A DNA stretch of 38,943 bases from Bradyrhizobium sp. NAS80.1 (GCF_001908205.1 NZ_LGHL01000077.1:1-38943), one strand, 5' to 3'. Shown: positions 24,455 to 33,163, numbered from the stretch's first letter. Numbers and translations are program-made. The notes: generated by a model not told the origin, from the letters alone.

Positions 24455-25228
24455 GATCTCTCTCCAGATGCCGCAGACGGCAACGCCTCGGCCGGCGCGG
24501 TCTCGATCACCGTGCCCTCGTGGCGGCGCATGCCGTTATGAATGACGTAGACCATCGCCTCCGATGCGCGCTCGGCATCCCCCCGTCGCGATCGCATCGA
24601 CGATCTTCTGATGCCAGAGCAGCACGGCCTCGCGATCCTCCGGCTCGACCGGTGCGCTGAGCAGGAACGAGGCGCGCAACGCGGCCTCGATGACATGCCC
24701 GATCGATCGCATGAACAGATTTCCGGAGGCGCGTGCCACGGCAACATGGAGCGCGAGGTCGGCATCGGCAAAACCCACCGAGTCGGACGCTTCAAGCCGC
24801 ATACGCTCCATGCTGCGGCGAAGCGCGGCAACGTCCTCCTCGGACCGCTGCGCCGCTGCGAGCCAAGCCGCACGCGGTTCGACCGCGAGACGAATCTCGG
24901 CGAGGTCGTTGAGGAAGCGCTTGTCGATGCCGGCGTCCAGATGCCATGCCAGTACGTCGGCGTCGAACATGTTCCAGGCGGCACGCTCGCGCACGACGGT
25001 GCCGACCCGTGCCTTGGTGGTGAGCAGGCCCTTGGCGACCAGGGTCTTGACGCTCTCCCGCAGCACCGGACGCGACACGCCGAACATCGCGGTGAGCTCG
25101 GCATCCCCGGGCAACCGCGTCCCTTCGGCATAGCGGCCGGCGATGATGTCGACGCCGATCGAGCGAGCGACTTCCGCGTTGTTGGAATGAGCCCGCCGCG
25201 TCGGAATGACGACGATGCGCGAGGTCAT
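24451..25228 (-). pseudogene. GntR-family (FadR/FCD) regulator interrupted by a one-base frameshift
   Basis: The N-terminal part begins MTSRIVVIPTRRAHSNNAEV at the ATG at 25228 (GAGG six bases upstream). It contains a winged helix (TRLPGDAELTAMFGVSRPVL) and most of an FCD ligand domain. At a run of six C on the plus strand (24579-24584) the frame shifts: as written, the protein goes off after DAIATG and stops at 24536. With one base fewer it continues DAERASEAMVYVIHNGMRR and stops at 24451, overlapping the GTG of the next gene. The restored protein would be 258 residues. Because the restored end has the usual operon overlap, the shift is either a sequencing error or a recent mutation. When intact it would control the sugar operon it heads. 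Confidence 0.85.
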
Positions 25229-25335
25229 GAGGCGCCTCTCCCAATATCGGCGAGCGCCAATTTTGGTAGTATGGCACCCACGCATCGCCTGACGGGCGAT
25301 TTTCGGGTACTATTTCACGGAAGTGGCGGGCCTAC

Positions 25336-25354
25336 TAGTCATATTATTTGACTA
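25336..25354. promoter_or_regulatory. Palindrome upstream of the GntR regulator, candidate operator
   Basis: TAGTCA (25336-25341) and TGACTA (25349-25354) form a perfect six-base inverted repeat. Inside it AT/AT also pair, giving eight of nine symmetric positions. It lies 108-126 bases before the regulator start, in an AT-rich patch of a GC-rich region, as promoters often are. Closer to the gene, two similar stretches (GGTAGTAT near 25265 and GGTACTAT near 25307) may be further sites. Binding by the GntR protein is inferred. Confidence 0.45.
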
Positions 25355-25482
25355 TTTGGGTGGCACGCTCAGAGCGATTTTGTTCCGCGAATACAACGCG
25401 GAGATGAAAGATACTGAGTGTTGTGGCATCGTTATGGCCGGCTGGGCCTCCACGCCTTGCCTCGCGGGACAACAGAACGTTG

Positions 25483-25505
25483 ATGCCCGGGACAAGCCCG
25501 GGCAT
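25483..25505. repeat. Perfect 9-bp inverted repeat in the 338-bp gap between FAH-family gene and gntR
   Basis: ATGCCCGGG (25483-25491) pairs with CCCGGGCAT (25497-25505) over the loop ACAAG. It is part of a repeated Bradyrhizobium-type element (recognised from memory). The rest of the gap, 25229-25566, holds the palindrome at 25336 and a terminator-like hairpin near 25540; no gene is evident. Confidence 0.6.
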
Positions 25506-25538
25506 GACGGTCTCATAAAAATTCGCGTGTGCAATCTG

Positions 25539-25554
25539 CTGCCGCAAGCGGCAG
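25539..25554 (-). terminator. Terminator-like hairpin after the FAH-family gene
   Basis: CTGCCG and CGGCAG pair around a four-base CTTG loop on the minus strand, 12 bases beyond the FAH-family stop. A run ATTTTT follows only about 20 bases later, so efficient intrinsic termination is uncertain. Confidence 0.35.
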
Positions 25555-25566
25555 AGTGGCGAAGCG

Positions 25567-26739
25567 CTAGATCAGCTTCCGCTGCGCCAGATTCTTCATC
25601 AGCGCGCCGATTCCAAAAGTCCAGGGCTCGCACTCGTCGCTCGTGCGCATGCGGTTGACCAGCTTGCCGAGCTGGGGTGCAGCGATCGTGACGATGTCGT
25701 CGCGCTTGTGCGTGAACCCCTGCCCCGGCGCCTCGCGATCCTTGACCGGTGCGAACATCGTGCCGAGGAATAGCACGAAGCCGTCGGGATACTGATGCAC
25801 CTTCCCGATCGTCTGCTCGACCAGATCGGTCGGGTCACGGCTGATCTTGCTGATCGAGGAATGGCCGTCGAGGACGAAACCGTCTGTCCCCTTCACGTTC
25901 AGGCTGATGTCGAGCTTGCGCGCGTCGTCGAGCGAGAAGCTGTCGTCGAACAGGCGCAGCAGCGGCCCGATCGAGCAGGAGGCGTTGTTGTCCTTGGCCT
26001 TCGACAAGAGCAGCGCCGAACGTCCCTCGAAGTCGCGCAAGTTCACGTCGTTGCCGAGCGCGCCGCCGACGATCTTGCCGCGGCTCGACACGAACAGAAC
26101 GAGCTCGGGCTCCGGGTTGTTCCAGGTCGACTTCGGATGCAGGCCGGCATCCATGCCCGTGCCGACCGAAGACAATGTCGGCGCCTTGGTGAAGACCTCG
26201 GCGTCGGGGCCAATGCCGACTTCGAGATATTGACTCCAGGCGTTCTGGTCGATCAGCACCTGCTTCAGCCGCATCGCCTGGTCCGAGCCCGGCTTGAGCT
26301 TTGACAGATCGTCGCCGATGAGCCGCGTCACTTCCTTGCGGATCGCTTCGGCCGAGGCCGGATTGCCCTTCGCGCGCTCCTCGATCACGCGTTCCAGCAT
26401 CGAGATGGCAAAGGTGACGCCAGCGGCCTTCAGGGTCTGGAGATCGACGGGCGCAAGCAACCACGGCTTCTGGCGGTCGCGCTGGTCTGGCGGCGTATTG
26501 GCGACGATGGCCTCGAGATCGCCGATGCGCTCGCCCTTGGTCGCAGCAAGCGCTTTTGCCGGATTGTCCTCTTCGCAGAGCGCACTGACGGTCGGAAACT
26601 TTGCGGTGACATCGAAGACACCGTCGCTGCGCACGGCGACCACGGCCGGACCGTTCGCCTGCGGCAACCAGACGCGGCCGGCCAGCGTTCCTCGCGTGCC
26701 GTCCTCGGGGAGAAGCTCTTTTGCAGTCAGTGTCGTCAT
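25567..26739 (-). CDS. FAH-family 2-keto-3-deoxy-pentonate dehydratase, XylX-like
   Basis: This 390-residue fumarylacetoacetate hydrolase-family enzyme has probable metal ligands Glu210 and Glu212 (WNNPEPELVL) and Asp231 (GNDVNLRDFEGRSALLLSKA). Its length, LLAPVDLQTLKAAGVTFAIS near 94-113 and PWTFGIGALMKNLA at the end match Caulobacter XylX, 2-keto-3-deoxy-D-xylonate dehydratase, very closely as I recall that sequence. It would convert a 2-keto-3-deoxy-pentonate to alpha-ketoglutarate semialdehyde. The ATG at 26739 follows GAGG at eight bases. It sits upstream of the arabinose/galactose oxidation operon but is separated from it by 338 bases. The aldonate dehydratase and semialdehyde dehydrogenase of a full pathway are not in the window. 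Confidence 0.75.
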   Translation of the reverse strand: MTTLTAKELLPEDGTRGTLAGRVWLPQANGPAVVAVRSDGVFDVTAKFPTVSALCEEDNPAKALAATKGERIGDLEAIVANTPPDQRDRQKPWLLAPVDLQTLKAAGVTFAISMLERVIEERAKGNPASAEAIRKEVTRLIGDDLSKLKPGSDQAMRLKQVLIDQNAWSQYLEVGIGPDAEVFTKAPTLSSVGTGMDAGLHPKSTWNNPEPELVLFVSSRGKIVGGALGNDVNLRDFEGRSALLLSKAKDNNASCSIGPLLRLFDDSFSLDDARKLDISLNVKGTDGFVLDGHSSISKISRDPTDLVEQTIGKVHQYPDGFVLFLGTMFAPVKDREAPGQGFTHKRDDIVTIAAPQLGKLVNRMRTSDECEPWTFGIGALMKNLAQRKLI

Positions 26740-26873
26740 GGCCGCGTCCTCACTCTTTCTCAGATCGGCCACTTTCACAGCGGCCGACCACATTGGCGAA
26801 GACCAATAAAGGTCTGGCGCGGGAAGTCCAGAGCGGCAGCGCGCTGCTATTCATGTGCGCTGCACGCGATCAC

Positions 26874-27932
26874 TCATTTGAACCAGTGCACGAGTGCGAT
26901 GCTGATCCCGAGCAGAAGCAACAACGAGAGCGTCACGGCAGCCGTCACCCTGCCGCCGACATTGGCGAGCACGCGCACGTCGACGCCGAGACCCAGCGCG
27001 GCCATCGACACCACCGTGAGAAAGCTGGTGATCTTCGCTACCGGCCCGACCACCGTGCCCGGCACGATCTCCAGGGAGCGAAGGGTGGCCAGCGCAAGGA
27101 AGCCGAGGATGAACCAGGGGACGAGACGGAAGAAGCCGACATTGGTCTTCTTTGCGCTGCTCTGCCAGCGCGAGGCGACCAGAGAGAGGCCGACGACCAC
27201 AGGCCCGAGCATCAGGACGCGCATCAATTTCACGAGCGTTCCGATCTGCGTGCTGATGAGCCCGGCCGGAACTGTCGCCGCAAGTACCTGCGGCACCGCA
27301 TAGACGGTGAGGCCCGCGAGGATGCCGTATTGCGTGGCCGACAATTGCAGGAGCGGAATCAGGAGCGGCAGGCCCAGCACCATCATCACGCCGAGGATCG
27401 CGGTGAAGGAGATCGAGGACGCGATCTCGTCGCTGTTGGCGCCGATGATCGGAGCCACGGCGGCGATCGCGGAGTTGCCGCAGATGGAGTTGCCGCAGGC
27501 AATCAGGATCGACAGGCGCGTCGACAGGCCGAGCATCCGGCTGAGGCCGAAGGAGACGCAGAGCGCGATCACTACAACCGCGGCGATCGATGCCAGCAGC
27601 GCAATGCCCGAGGCCGCGATCGCGGCAAAGCTGATGGAAGCTCCGAGCAGCATGACCGCGACTTCGAGGAGCTGTTTGGCGCTGAAGGCGATGCCCGCCT
27701 GCCAACGCGGCGCGGGTTTCCAGAAGCTGCGCAGGGCCATCCCGAGCAGGATCGCCATCACCAGCGCCTCGACATAGGGGTGCTCGAAAATGCCTAGCTC
27801 CGCCCGCTCGAGCAGGGCCGACACACCGGCGACGGCAATGCAGAGGAGGATGCCCGGAATCAGCGCCGCAATGCGACTCGCAGCGGTGGTCGGCTTGGCG
27901 TCGGCCGGGCTGGATGCTTGATTCTGCGACAC
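26874..27932 (-). CDS. YeiH/UPF0324-family putative sulfate or anion exporter
   Basis: This 352-residue membrane protein with about ten helices belongs to the YeiH (PSE, UPF0324) family. Family features are the N-terminal EALVMAILLGMALRS, LLGASISFAAIAASG and the ACGNSICGNSAIAAVAPII block near 145-165. Members have been proposed to export sulfite, sulfate or sulfoacetate-type anions, but function is mostly unproven. The start is a GTG at 27932, preceded by GGAGA. No LysR regulator or sulfur gene, the usual neighbours of yeiH, is seen here, so it seems to be a single-gene unit. Confidence 0.82.
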   Translation of the reverse strand: MSQNQASSPADAKPTTAASRIAALIPGILLCIAVAGVSALLERAELGIFEHPYVEALVMAILLGMALRSFWKPAPRWQAGIAFSAKQLLEVAVMLLGASISFAAIAASGIALLASIAAVVVIALCVSFGLSRMLGLSTRLSILIACGNSICGNSAIAAVAPIIGANSDEIASSISFTAILGVMMVLGLPLLIPLLQLSATQYGILAGLTVYAVPQVLAATVPAGLISTQIGTLVKLMRVLMLGPVVVGLSLVASRWQSSAKKTNVGFFRLVPWFILGFLALATLRSLEIVPGTVVGPVAKITSFLTVVSMAALGLGVDVRVLANVGGRVTAAVTLSLLLLLGISIALVHWFK

Positions 27933-28043
27933 AAATCTCTCCCAGAGGAGAAGGATTTATACGCAGCGACGCCCGATTGGGAAATAAGTTTTCGACATAT
28001 CTGGGCCGAGGGAAGCTCTATCCTCAGCCCGGAATAATCTGCG

Positions 28044-28262
28044 TCAGAAGATCAGGCTCTTGGCGAGCGAAGCCACTCGGCTGAAGCTGTCATAGACGCC
28101 CGGCTCGAAGAAGGCGGCGCGAGCAAGCACGATCGCCGCCACCAGCGACCAGAACAAGCCAGTGCCGGCCCGCAGCAGCATCTTTGACGCACGCGACCGC
28201 GGCTGCGTGTCCTTTGCGGACACCAGTTGCTCGCCGAAGGGCTCAAATCCGGTGCGTTCCAT
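28044..28262 (-). CDS. Small hypothetical single-pass membrane protein
   Basis: This 72-residue reading frame begins MERTGFEPFGEQLVSAKDT, with one hydrophobic segment (about 30-50, LRAGTGLFWSLVAAIVLARAAFF) after a basic stretch RSRASK, which suggests the N-terminus faces the cytoplasm. GGTGGA lies about nine bases before the ATG. I do not recognise it as a characterised family. It stands alone between the YeiH-like gene and the Liv cluster on the same strand. Confidence 0.5.
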   Translation of the reverse strand: MERTGFEPFGEQLVSAKDTQPRSRASKMLLRAGTGLFWSLVAAIVLARAAFFEPGVYDSFSRVASLAKSLIF

Positions 28263-28426
28263 AACTGCCGATCCACCAATTTCTCATAGGAATGTCGTCG
28301 TTTCGGCCCCAAACAGCAATGGAAGCGATTGGCTTTTTTGCCGCGCGGAGGGGAATCTCCTTCCGCCTGATGGTCCCGGGACAATGGTTTTCTTCTTCCG
28401 CCCTATTTTGACACCGGAGCCCTTGG

Positions 28427-29140
28427 CTACAGCGCCAGGTAGCGGCGTCGGATGGCGTCGTTGGCCTTCAGCTCATCGATGCCGGCGGCATAGACGATCT
28501 GCCCCTTGTCGATGACCGTGGCGTGGCTCGCAAGACCCAGACAGAAATGCATGTTCTGCTCGGCGATCAGCACGGTCGAACCGAGCTTACGGAGCTGGCG
28601 TAGCAGCTCGCCGATCCGCTGCACGATGATCGGGGCGAGCCCCTCGCTCGGCTCATCGAGCAACAGGAGCGCCGGATTGCCCATCAGCGTGCGCGCGATC
28701 GCAAGCATCTGCTGCTCGCCGCCCGAGAGGCGTCCTGCGATGCGGTGGCGGAGCGGCTCCAAAAGCGGGAAGACTTCGTAGATGCGCTTGATCGGCCATT
28801 CGTCCTGGCCTTGTGGCCCGCGCTTCTTGCCGATGACCAGATTGTCCTCGACCGTGTGCTCCGGAAAGATCTGGCGATCCTCCGGCACGAAGCCGAGACC
28901 GGCGCGGGCGATATGATGCGGCTTTTGGCCCGAGATCACCGTCCCGCGCAGGCTCACTTTGCCCCGTCGCGGCGGCGCCAGGCCCATGATCGCCTTCATC
29001 GTCGTCGATTTGCCGGCGCCGTTACGTCCCAGCAGCGCCATGGTCTCACCCTGCCGAACCGAGAGGCCGACGCCGAACAGGATCTGGCTCGTGCCGTAGT
29101 AGACATCGAGATCGGCGACTTCAATGACAACAGCGCTCAT
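28427..29140 (-). CDS. livF: LivF-type ABC ATPase
   Basis: This 237-residue ATPase of the branched-chain amino acid (HAAT) class has Walker A GRNGAGKS at 38-45, signature LSGGEQQ at 138-144 and Walker B LLLLDEPSEGLAP at 158-170. Paired with LivG it energises import of the ligand bound by the Tat-exported protein encoded at the head of the cluster. Its ATG overlaps the livG stop (ATGA). HAAT systems in soil bacteria often carry aromatic acids, amides or urea rather than amino acids, so the symbol gives the family only. Confidence 0.9.
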   Translation of the reverse strand: MSAVVIEVADLDVYYGTSQILFGVGLSVRQGETMALLGRNGAGKSTTMKAIMGLAPPRRGKVSLRGTVISGQKPHHIARAGLGFVPEDRQIFPEHTVEDNLVIGKKRGPQGQDEWPIKRIYEVFPLLEPLRHRIAGRLSGGEQQMLAIARTLMGNPALLLLDEPSEGLAPIIVQRIGELLRQLRKLGSTVLIAEQNMHFCLGLASHATVIDKGQIVYAAGIDELKANDAIRRRYLAL

Positions 29141-29892
29141 GCGGCGGCTCCCGCATGTTCGGTACCGAGATAGGCGTCGATCACGGCACTGTTGTTGCGG
29201 ATCTCGTCGGGAGTGCCCGTTGCCAGGATGCGGCCGTAGCAGAGCACGACGATCTTCGGGGCGATCTTGAACACGATGTCCATATCGTGCTCGATGAAGA
29301 CGACGGTGATCTTCTGCGTCTCCCAGAGCTCGCGCACCTTGTCGATCATGCGCCAGCGCTCCTCCGGCCCCATGCCGGCCGTCGGCTCGTCCAGCAGCAG
29401 CACTTTTGGTTCGAGCACCAAGGCCAGCGCGATGTCGAGCAGCTTCTGGTCGCCATGCGACAGCGTCGCCGCGGTGCGGTTGCGCTTTCCGGCGAGCCCC
29501 AGCAACTCCATCACGTGCTCGGCACGGTCGCGCGTCTCGGGCAAGGGGAAGCGCTTGTGCAGCACCGCGGATGAGCGCTGGTCGGCACTGACGGCGGCCA
29601 GCATGGTCTCCTGCACCGTGAGTGATTTGAAGATGCTTGCCACCTGGAAGGCGCGGCCGATGCCGTGGCGCACGATCTCCGGCGGCGAGCGACCGGCGAG
29701 ATCGACGCCGTCAAGCAGAACCTGGCCGGAATCCGGCTTGAGCGCGCCGGTGATCAGGTTGAAGAAGGTGCTCTTGCCGGCGCCGTTCGGGCCGATGACC
29801 GCGGTGAGCGAGCCGTCGGGGAAGTCAAGCGTGACGTCGTTGGTCGCCTTCACGCCGCCGAAGGATTTTGCGAGGTTGCGGATCTCGAGCAT
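29137..29892 (-). CDS. livG: LivG-type ABC ATPase
   Basis: This 251-residue ATPase has Walker A GPNGAGKS at 34-41, a signature motif of the form LSHGDQ and Walker B VLLLDEPTAGMGPEE. It is the LivG partner of LivF. The C-terminal segment GTPDEIRNNSAVIDAYLG is typical of LivG. The ATG at 29892 lies two bases after the livM stop and the stop overlaps the livF start, so livH-M-G-F is one coupled operon. Confidence 0.91.
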   Translation of the reverse strand: MLEIRNLAKSFGGVKATNDVTLDFPDGSLTAVIGPNGAGKSTFFNLITGALKPDSGQVLLDGVDLAGRSPPEIVRHGIGRAFQVASIFKSLTVQETMLAAVSADQRSSAVLHKRFPLPETRDRAEHVMELLGLAGKRNRTAATLSHGDQKLLDIALALVLEPKVLLLDEPTAGMGPEERWRMIDKVRELWETQKITVVFIEHDMDIVFKIAPKIVVLCYGRILATGTPDEIRNNSAVIDAYLGTEHAGAAA

Positions 29893-29894
29893 GG

Positions 29895-30914
29895 CTAGCG
29901 CCCCTCACCTGCGTCGCGCCGATGCGCGAACCATTCGGCGACGAAATCCAGCAGGCCTTTGCGCAGGCCCAGCGCGAAAAACAGGATGACGACACCGAGC
30001 ACGATGCCGTGATACTCCGTGAAGCGCGTAACGGTGTCGTTGAGCAGCAACAGCAGCACGGTGCCGACCATCGGCCCCAGGAAGGTCGAGACGCCGCCGA
30101 GCATGTTGATGAAGATGCCCTCGCCCGAGATGGTCCAATAGGCGAATTCCGGATACGCGCCGGAAACGAACAGCGCCATCACCATGCCGCCCATCGAGGC
30201 GAACAGCGCCGCCAGCACGAACACGGTGAGCTTGGCGCGCCAGACGTCGATGCCGAGGAAGCTCGCGCGCGCGGCATTGTCGCGGACCATGCGCAGCGTG
30301 TAGCCGAACGGCGATTGTGCGATCTGGCGCATCGCGAGCAGGCCGAGGATCAGCAGCGCGCAGCTCGCGACATAGAGATGGACGTGATTGGCAAGATCGA
30401 TTCCAAGGAATACCGGGCGCGGGATGCCGCCGCGCAGGCCCTGGTCACCACCGGTGAAGGAGGCCCAGGACAGGATCATCGAGTGGATGAGCATCTGGAA
30501 AGCCAGCGTGACGAAGGCGAAATAGATCTCCTTGAGCCGCACGCAGATCGCGCCGATGACGGCCGCGACCACCGCCGTGATCGCCAGCGTCGCGACGAAG
30601 GCGACCGGGATCGGCACGCCGAGCCGCTGCATGATCAGACCGAAACTATAGGCACCAAGGCCGAAGAACATGCCATGCCCGAACGAGGTCAGGCCGGTAT
30701 AGCCGACCAGCAGGTTGAGCGAGGTCGCGAACAGGCCGTAGGCCGAGCAGCGGATGATGAAATCGAGCAGCGCCTTGCTGCCTGACAACAGCGGCAGGCA
30801 CGCCAGAACGGCGAAGGCGATCAGAGCGATCAGCACGTCGCGGTAGCGCTGAAGCGCGGCGCCACTACGCACCGGCGCCAACCTCTGGGCACGCCCGGCC
30901 TCCAACTCGGTCAT
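29895..30914 (-). CDS. livM: LivM-type ABC permease
   Basis: This 339-residue inner-membrane permease of the HAAT class has about ten hydrophobic segments. The family block ATSLNLLVGYTGLTSFGHGMFFG lies near residues 65-85, and GEGIFINMLGGVSTFLGPMVG near 255-275. The ATG at 30914 overlaps the livH stop (ATGA). Together with LivH it makes the membrane channel. Confidence 0.9.
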   Translation of the reverse strand: MTELEAGRAQRLAPVRSGAALQRYRDVLIALIAFAVLACLPLLSGSKALLDFIIRCSAYGLFATSLNLLVGYTGLTSFGHGMFFGLGAYSFGLIMQRLGVPIPVAFVATLAITAVVAAVIGAICVRLKEIYFAFVTLAFQMLIHSMILSWASFTGGDQGLRGGIPRPVFLGIDLANHVHLYVASCALLILGLLAMRQIAQSPFGYTLRMVRDNAARASFLGIDVWRAKLTVFVLAALFASMGGMVMALFVSGAYPEFAYWTISGEGIFINMLGGVSTFLGPMVGTVLLLLLNDTVTRFTEYHGIVLGVVILFFALGLRKGLLDFVAEWFAHRRDAGEGR

Positions 30915-31813
30915 GCCGCCTCCTTGCCGAACAGGCCAGTGGGCTTGGAAACCAGCACGATCACCATGAACAGATACATCAGGCCTTCGGTAAACAGCGG
31001 AAAGCCGAGCGACCCGAAGGACCGGATCAGCCCGAGCAGCAGCGCGCCGATCAGCGCACCGAGGATTGAGCCCATGCCCCCGATCACGGTGACGATGAAG
31101 GATTCGATCAGCACCGAAAATCCCATGCCGGGGGTCAACGAGCGCACCGGCGCCGCAAGTGCGCCAGCAAGTCCCGCCAACATGCCACCAAGCGCGAACA
31201 CGCCGCCATAGATCAGTCCGGTGTTGATGCCAAGCGCGGAGACCATGCCGGGATTATGCGCGGCGGCGCGGACCACCTTGCCGATGCGGCTGCGCGAGAG
31301 CCCTATTCCGAGCACGATCGCCACGACAAGCGCGACGCCGATCAGCAGCAGATAATATGGCGGCACCACGCCGCCGGCGATAAACAGCGGCATCACCTGG
31401 AAGGCAGACGGCATGCCCATCGACTTGAATTCGGGTCCCCAGATGATCCGCACGACGTCGTCGAAGATAAGCACGAACGCGTAGCAGACGAGGAGTTGCA
31501 TCAGCACGTCGGCGCCATAGACGCGGCTCATGAAGACGCGCTCGAAAATCAGGCCGAGGATGGCGGTGCCAGCCGCGCCCGCCAGCATCGCGAGCGCAAA
31601 GCTTCCGGTGAGCTGATAGGCCGTCATCGCGAAATAGGCGCCGAACATGTAGAAGGCGCCGTGGCTGAAATTGACGATTTTGAGCACGCCGAAGATCAGC
31701 GTCAACCCGACCGCGACCAGGAACAGGAGCATGCCGATGATGAGGCCGCTGGTGGTTTGCGTCACCAGGCAGGCGGAACTGGAGAGGCAGCCGGCAAGCG
31801 CGTCAAGATCCAC
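30911..31813 (-). CDS. livH: LivH-type ABC permease
   Basis: This permease is about 300 residues long with eight or so hydrophobic segments and the family block GVLKIVNFSHGAFYMFGAYF. I prefer the GTG at 31813 (VDLDALAGCLSSSACL), because the extension up to a GTG at 31882 adds 23 non-conserved, hydrophilic residues. The choice is not certain, as neither start has a clear ribosome-binding site. It follows the binding-protein gene by about 90 bases. Confidence 0.85.
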   Translation of the reverse strand: MDLDALAGCLSSSACLVTQTTSGLIIGMLLFLVAVGLTLIFGVLKIVNFSHGAFYMFGAYFAMTAYQLTGSFALAMLAGAAGTAILGLIFERVFMSRVYGADVLMQLLVCYAFVLIFDDVVRIIWGPEFKSMGMPSAFQVMPLFIAGGVVPPYYLLLIGVALVVAIVLGIGLSRSRIGKVVRAAAHNPGMVSALGINTGLIYGGVFALGGMLAGLAGALAAPVRSLTPGMGFSVLIESFIVTVIGGMGSILGALIGALLLGLIRSFGSLGFPLFTEGLMYLFMVIVLVSKPTGLFGKEAA

Positions 31814-31903
31814 GGAAGCACTTTCATGGTCGTGCGCCTGATACGGCGCGGAAAACGAAACGAAGACGGCGGAGACGGTCACCCATCTCCGCCGCGTCTC
31901 GAA

Positions 31904-33163
31904 TCAGGTGTAGCCCTTGCTCTTCTTCCACTCGGCTTCGAGCTCGAAGATGGCCTTCCAGTCTCCGGCCTTGACTTCCGGCACGTAGGGCTCCTGCGGG
32001 ATCGTGGTGCCCCAGCCGATAGCGTAACCGACGAGCGTATGATCGTCGGCACGCATCGTCACGGTGCCGTCGGCGCCGAACGGGCACTTGATGGTGAGGC
32101 CCTTCAGCACCTCCGCGATCTTCTTGCCGTCGGTCGAATTTGCCTTCTTCGCCGCTTCGCTAAGGAACATCACGGCGGTCGCATTCTGCCACGACCAGTT
32201 GGTCGGATACTCGTTGTACTTGGCCTTGTAGGCATCGCCCCAGGCAGCGTTCTCCGGCGTGGCCGGGAAGGTCTTGATGTAGCGGTTGCCGGAATGAATG
32301 CCCTTCGGCAGGTTCTTCACCACCGTGAGTGCGGTGTAGTCGGCCATGTTGACCGCGAACACCTCCATCTGGCTGAACATCGCGTAGATGTTGGCCTGGT
32401 CGATATACGAGGTGAGATCGCCGCCCCACAGGCAGGAATACAGCGCCTGCGGCTTTGCCTGCAGGATCTTCGTTACCACTTCGGTATAGTCGGGCTGGAA
32501 CAGCTTTGGCCAGGACTCGCTGATGACCTCGACGTCGGGCGCGAAGCGCTTCAGGTAGAGCGTGAACTCGCCGGTGGTGTCGCGTCCATAGGCGTAATCC
32601 GGCGAGCAGGTCGCCCACTTCTTCAGGCCCTTGGCTTTCGCGATCGAGGCGGCGTAGCTGCCGCCGACGATGGAGTCGTGGATGCCCTGGCGCACGCAGC
32701 GGAACGCATTCGGAATGTGCTGCTTGGGATCGGCCGTGAGCGAAGACGCTTCCGAGCAGGTGTGGACGCAGAGCACGCCGAGATCGCGCGCCACTTCATG
32801 CACCGCGAACGATCCGGACGACGCCTCGCCGTCGATCAGCCATTCGCAGCCATCGGTGTTGACGAGCTCGCGCGCGACGCGGGCGGCCTCCTGCGGCTGG
32901 CCCTTGGAGTCGCGGATCACCATCTCGATCTGCCGGCCGGCAAGGCCACCGGCGGCGTTGACCTTATCTACCTCAAGCATCACCGCGTTGCGCGACGACG
33001 TACCGAGCTGCGCGACCCGACCGGACAAAATCGTCGGCATGCCGATCTTGATGGTCTTGGCTTGCGCACGCGCCACCCACGGCGCGGCAACACTCATCGC
33101 ACCGGCGCCCATCAGCGCCAGCGTTGAACGGCGGCTGATGCCCGGCTTGCGGGTTCTCGTCAT
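31904..33163 (-). CDS. Tat-exported Liv-type periplasmic substrate-binding protein
   Basis: This 419-residue type I binding protein of the LivJ/LivK class has a twin-arginine signal ISRRSTLALMGAGAMSVAAP and predicted cleavage near residue 33 (ARA before QAKTIKIGMP). Folding before export suggests a bound cofactor or simply family habit; many Liv-type binding proteins of Bradyrhizobium carry Tat signals. GGGAGGGG precedes the ATG at 33163. It heads the leftward transporter operon, divergent from the acyl-CoA synthetase, so its ligand is probably the compound degraded by the rightward genes. The ligand cannot be read from the sequence. Confidence 0.9.
   Translation of the reverse strand: MTRTRKPGISRRSTLALMGAGAMSVAAPWVARAQAKTIKIGMPTILSGRVAQLGTSSRNAVMLEVDKVNAAGGLAGRQIEMVIRDSKGQPQEAARVARELVNTDGCEWLIDGEASSGSFAVHEVARDLGVLCVHTCSEASSLTADPKQHIPNAFRCVRQGIHDSIVGGSYAASIAKAKGLKKWATCSPDYAYGRDTTGEFTLYLKRFAPDVEVISESWPKLFQPDYTEVVTKILQAKPQALYSCLWGGDLTSYIDQANIYAMFSQMEVFAVNMADYTALTVVKNLPKGIHSGNRYIKTFPATPENAAWGDAYKAKYNEYPTNWSWQNATAVMFLSEAAKKANSTDGKKIAEVLKGLTIKCPFGADGTVTMRADDHTLVGYAIGWGTTIPQEPYVPEVKAGDWKAIFELEAEWKKSKGYT

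Noticed and set aside
28331..28342. GGC-N6-GCC with a T-run as a terminator after livF
   Set aside because: Only a three-base stem, with the T-run inside the loop; it cannot act as an intrinsic terminator.
31256..33127. A 623-codon open frame on the plus strand opposite livH and the binding-protein gene
   Set aside because: Mirror frame of genuine genes in GC-rich DNA, with low-complexity charged composition and no domain.
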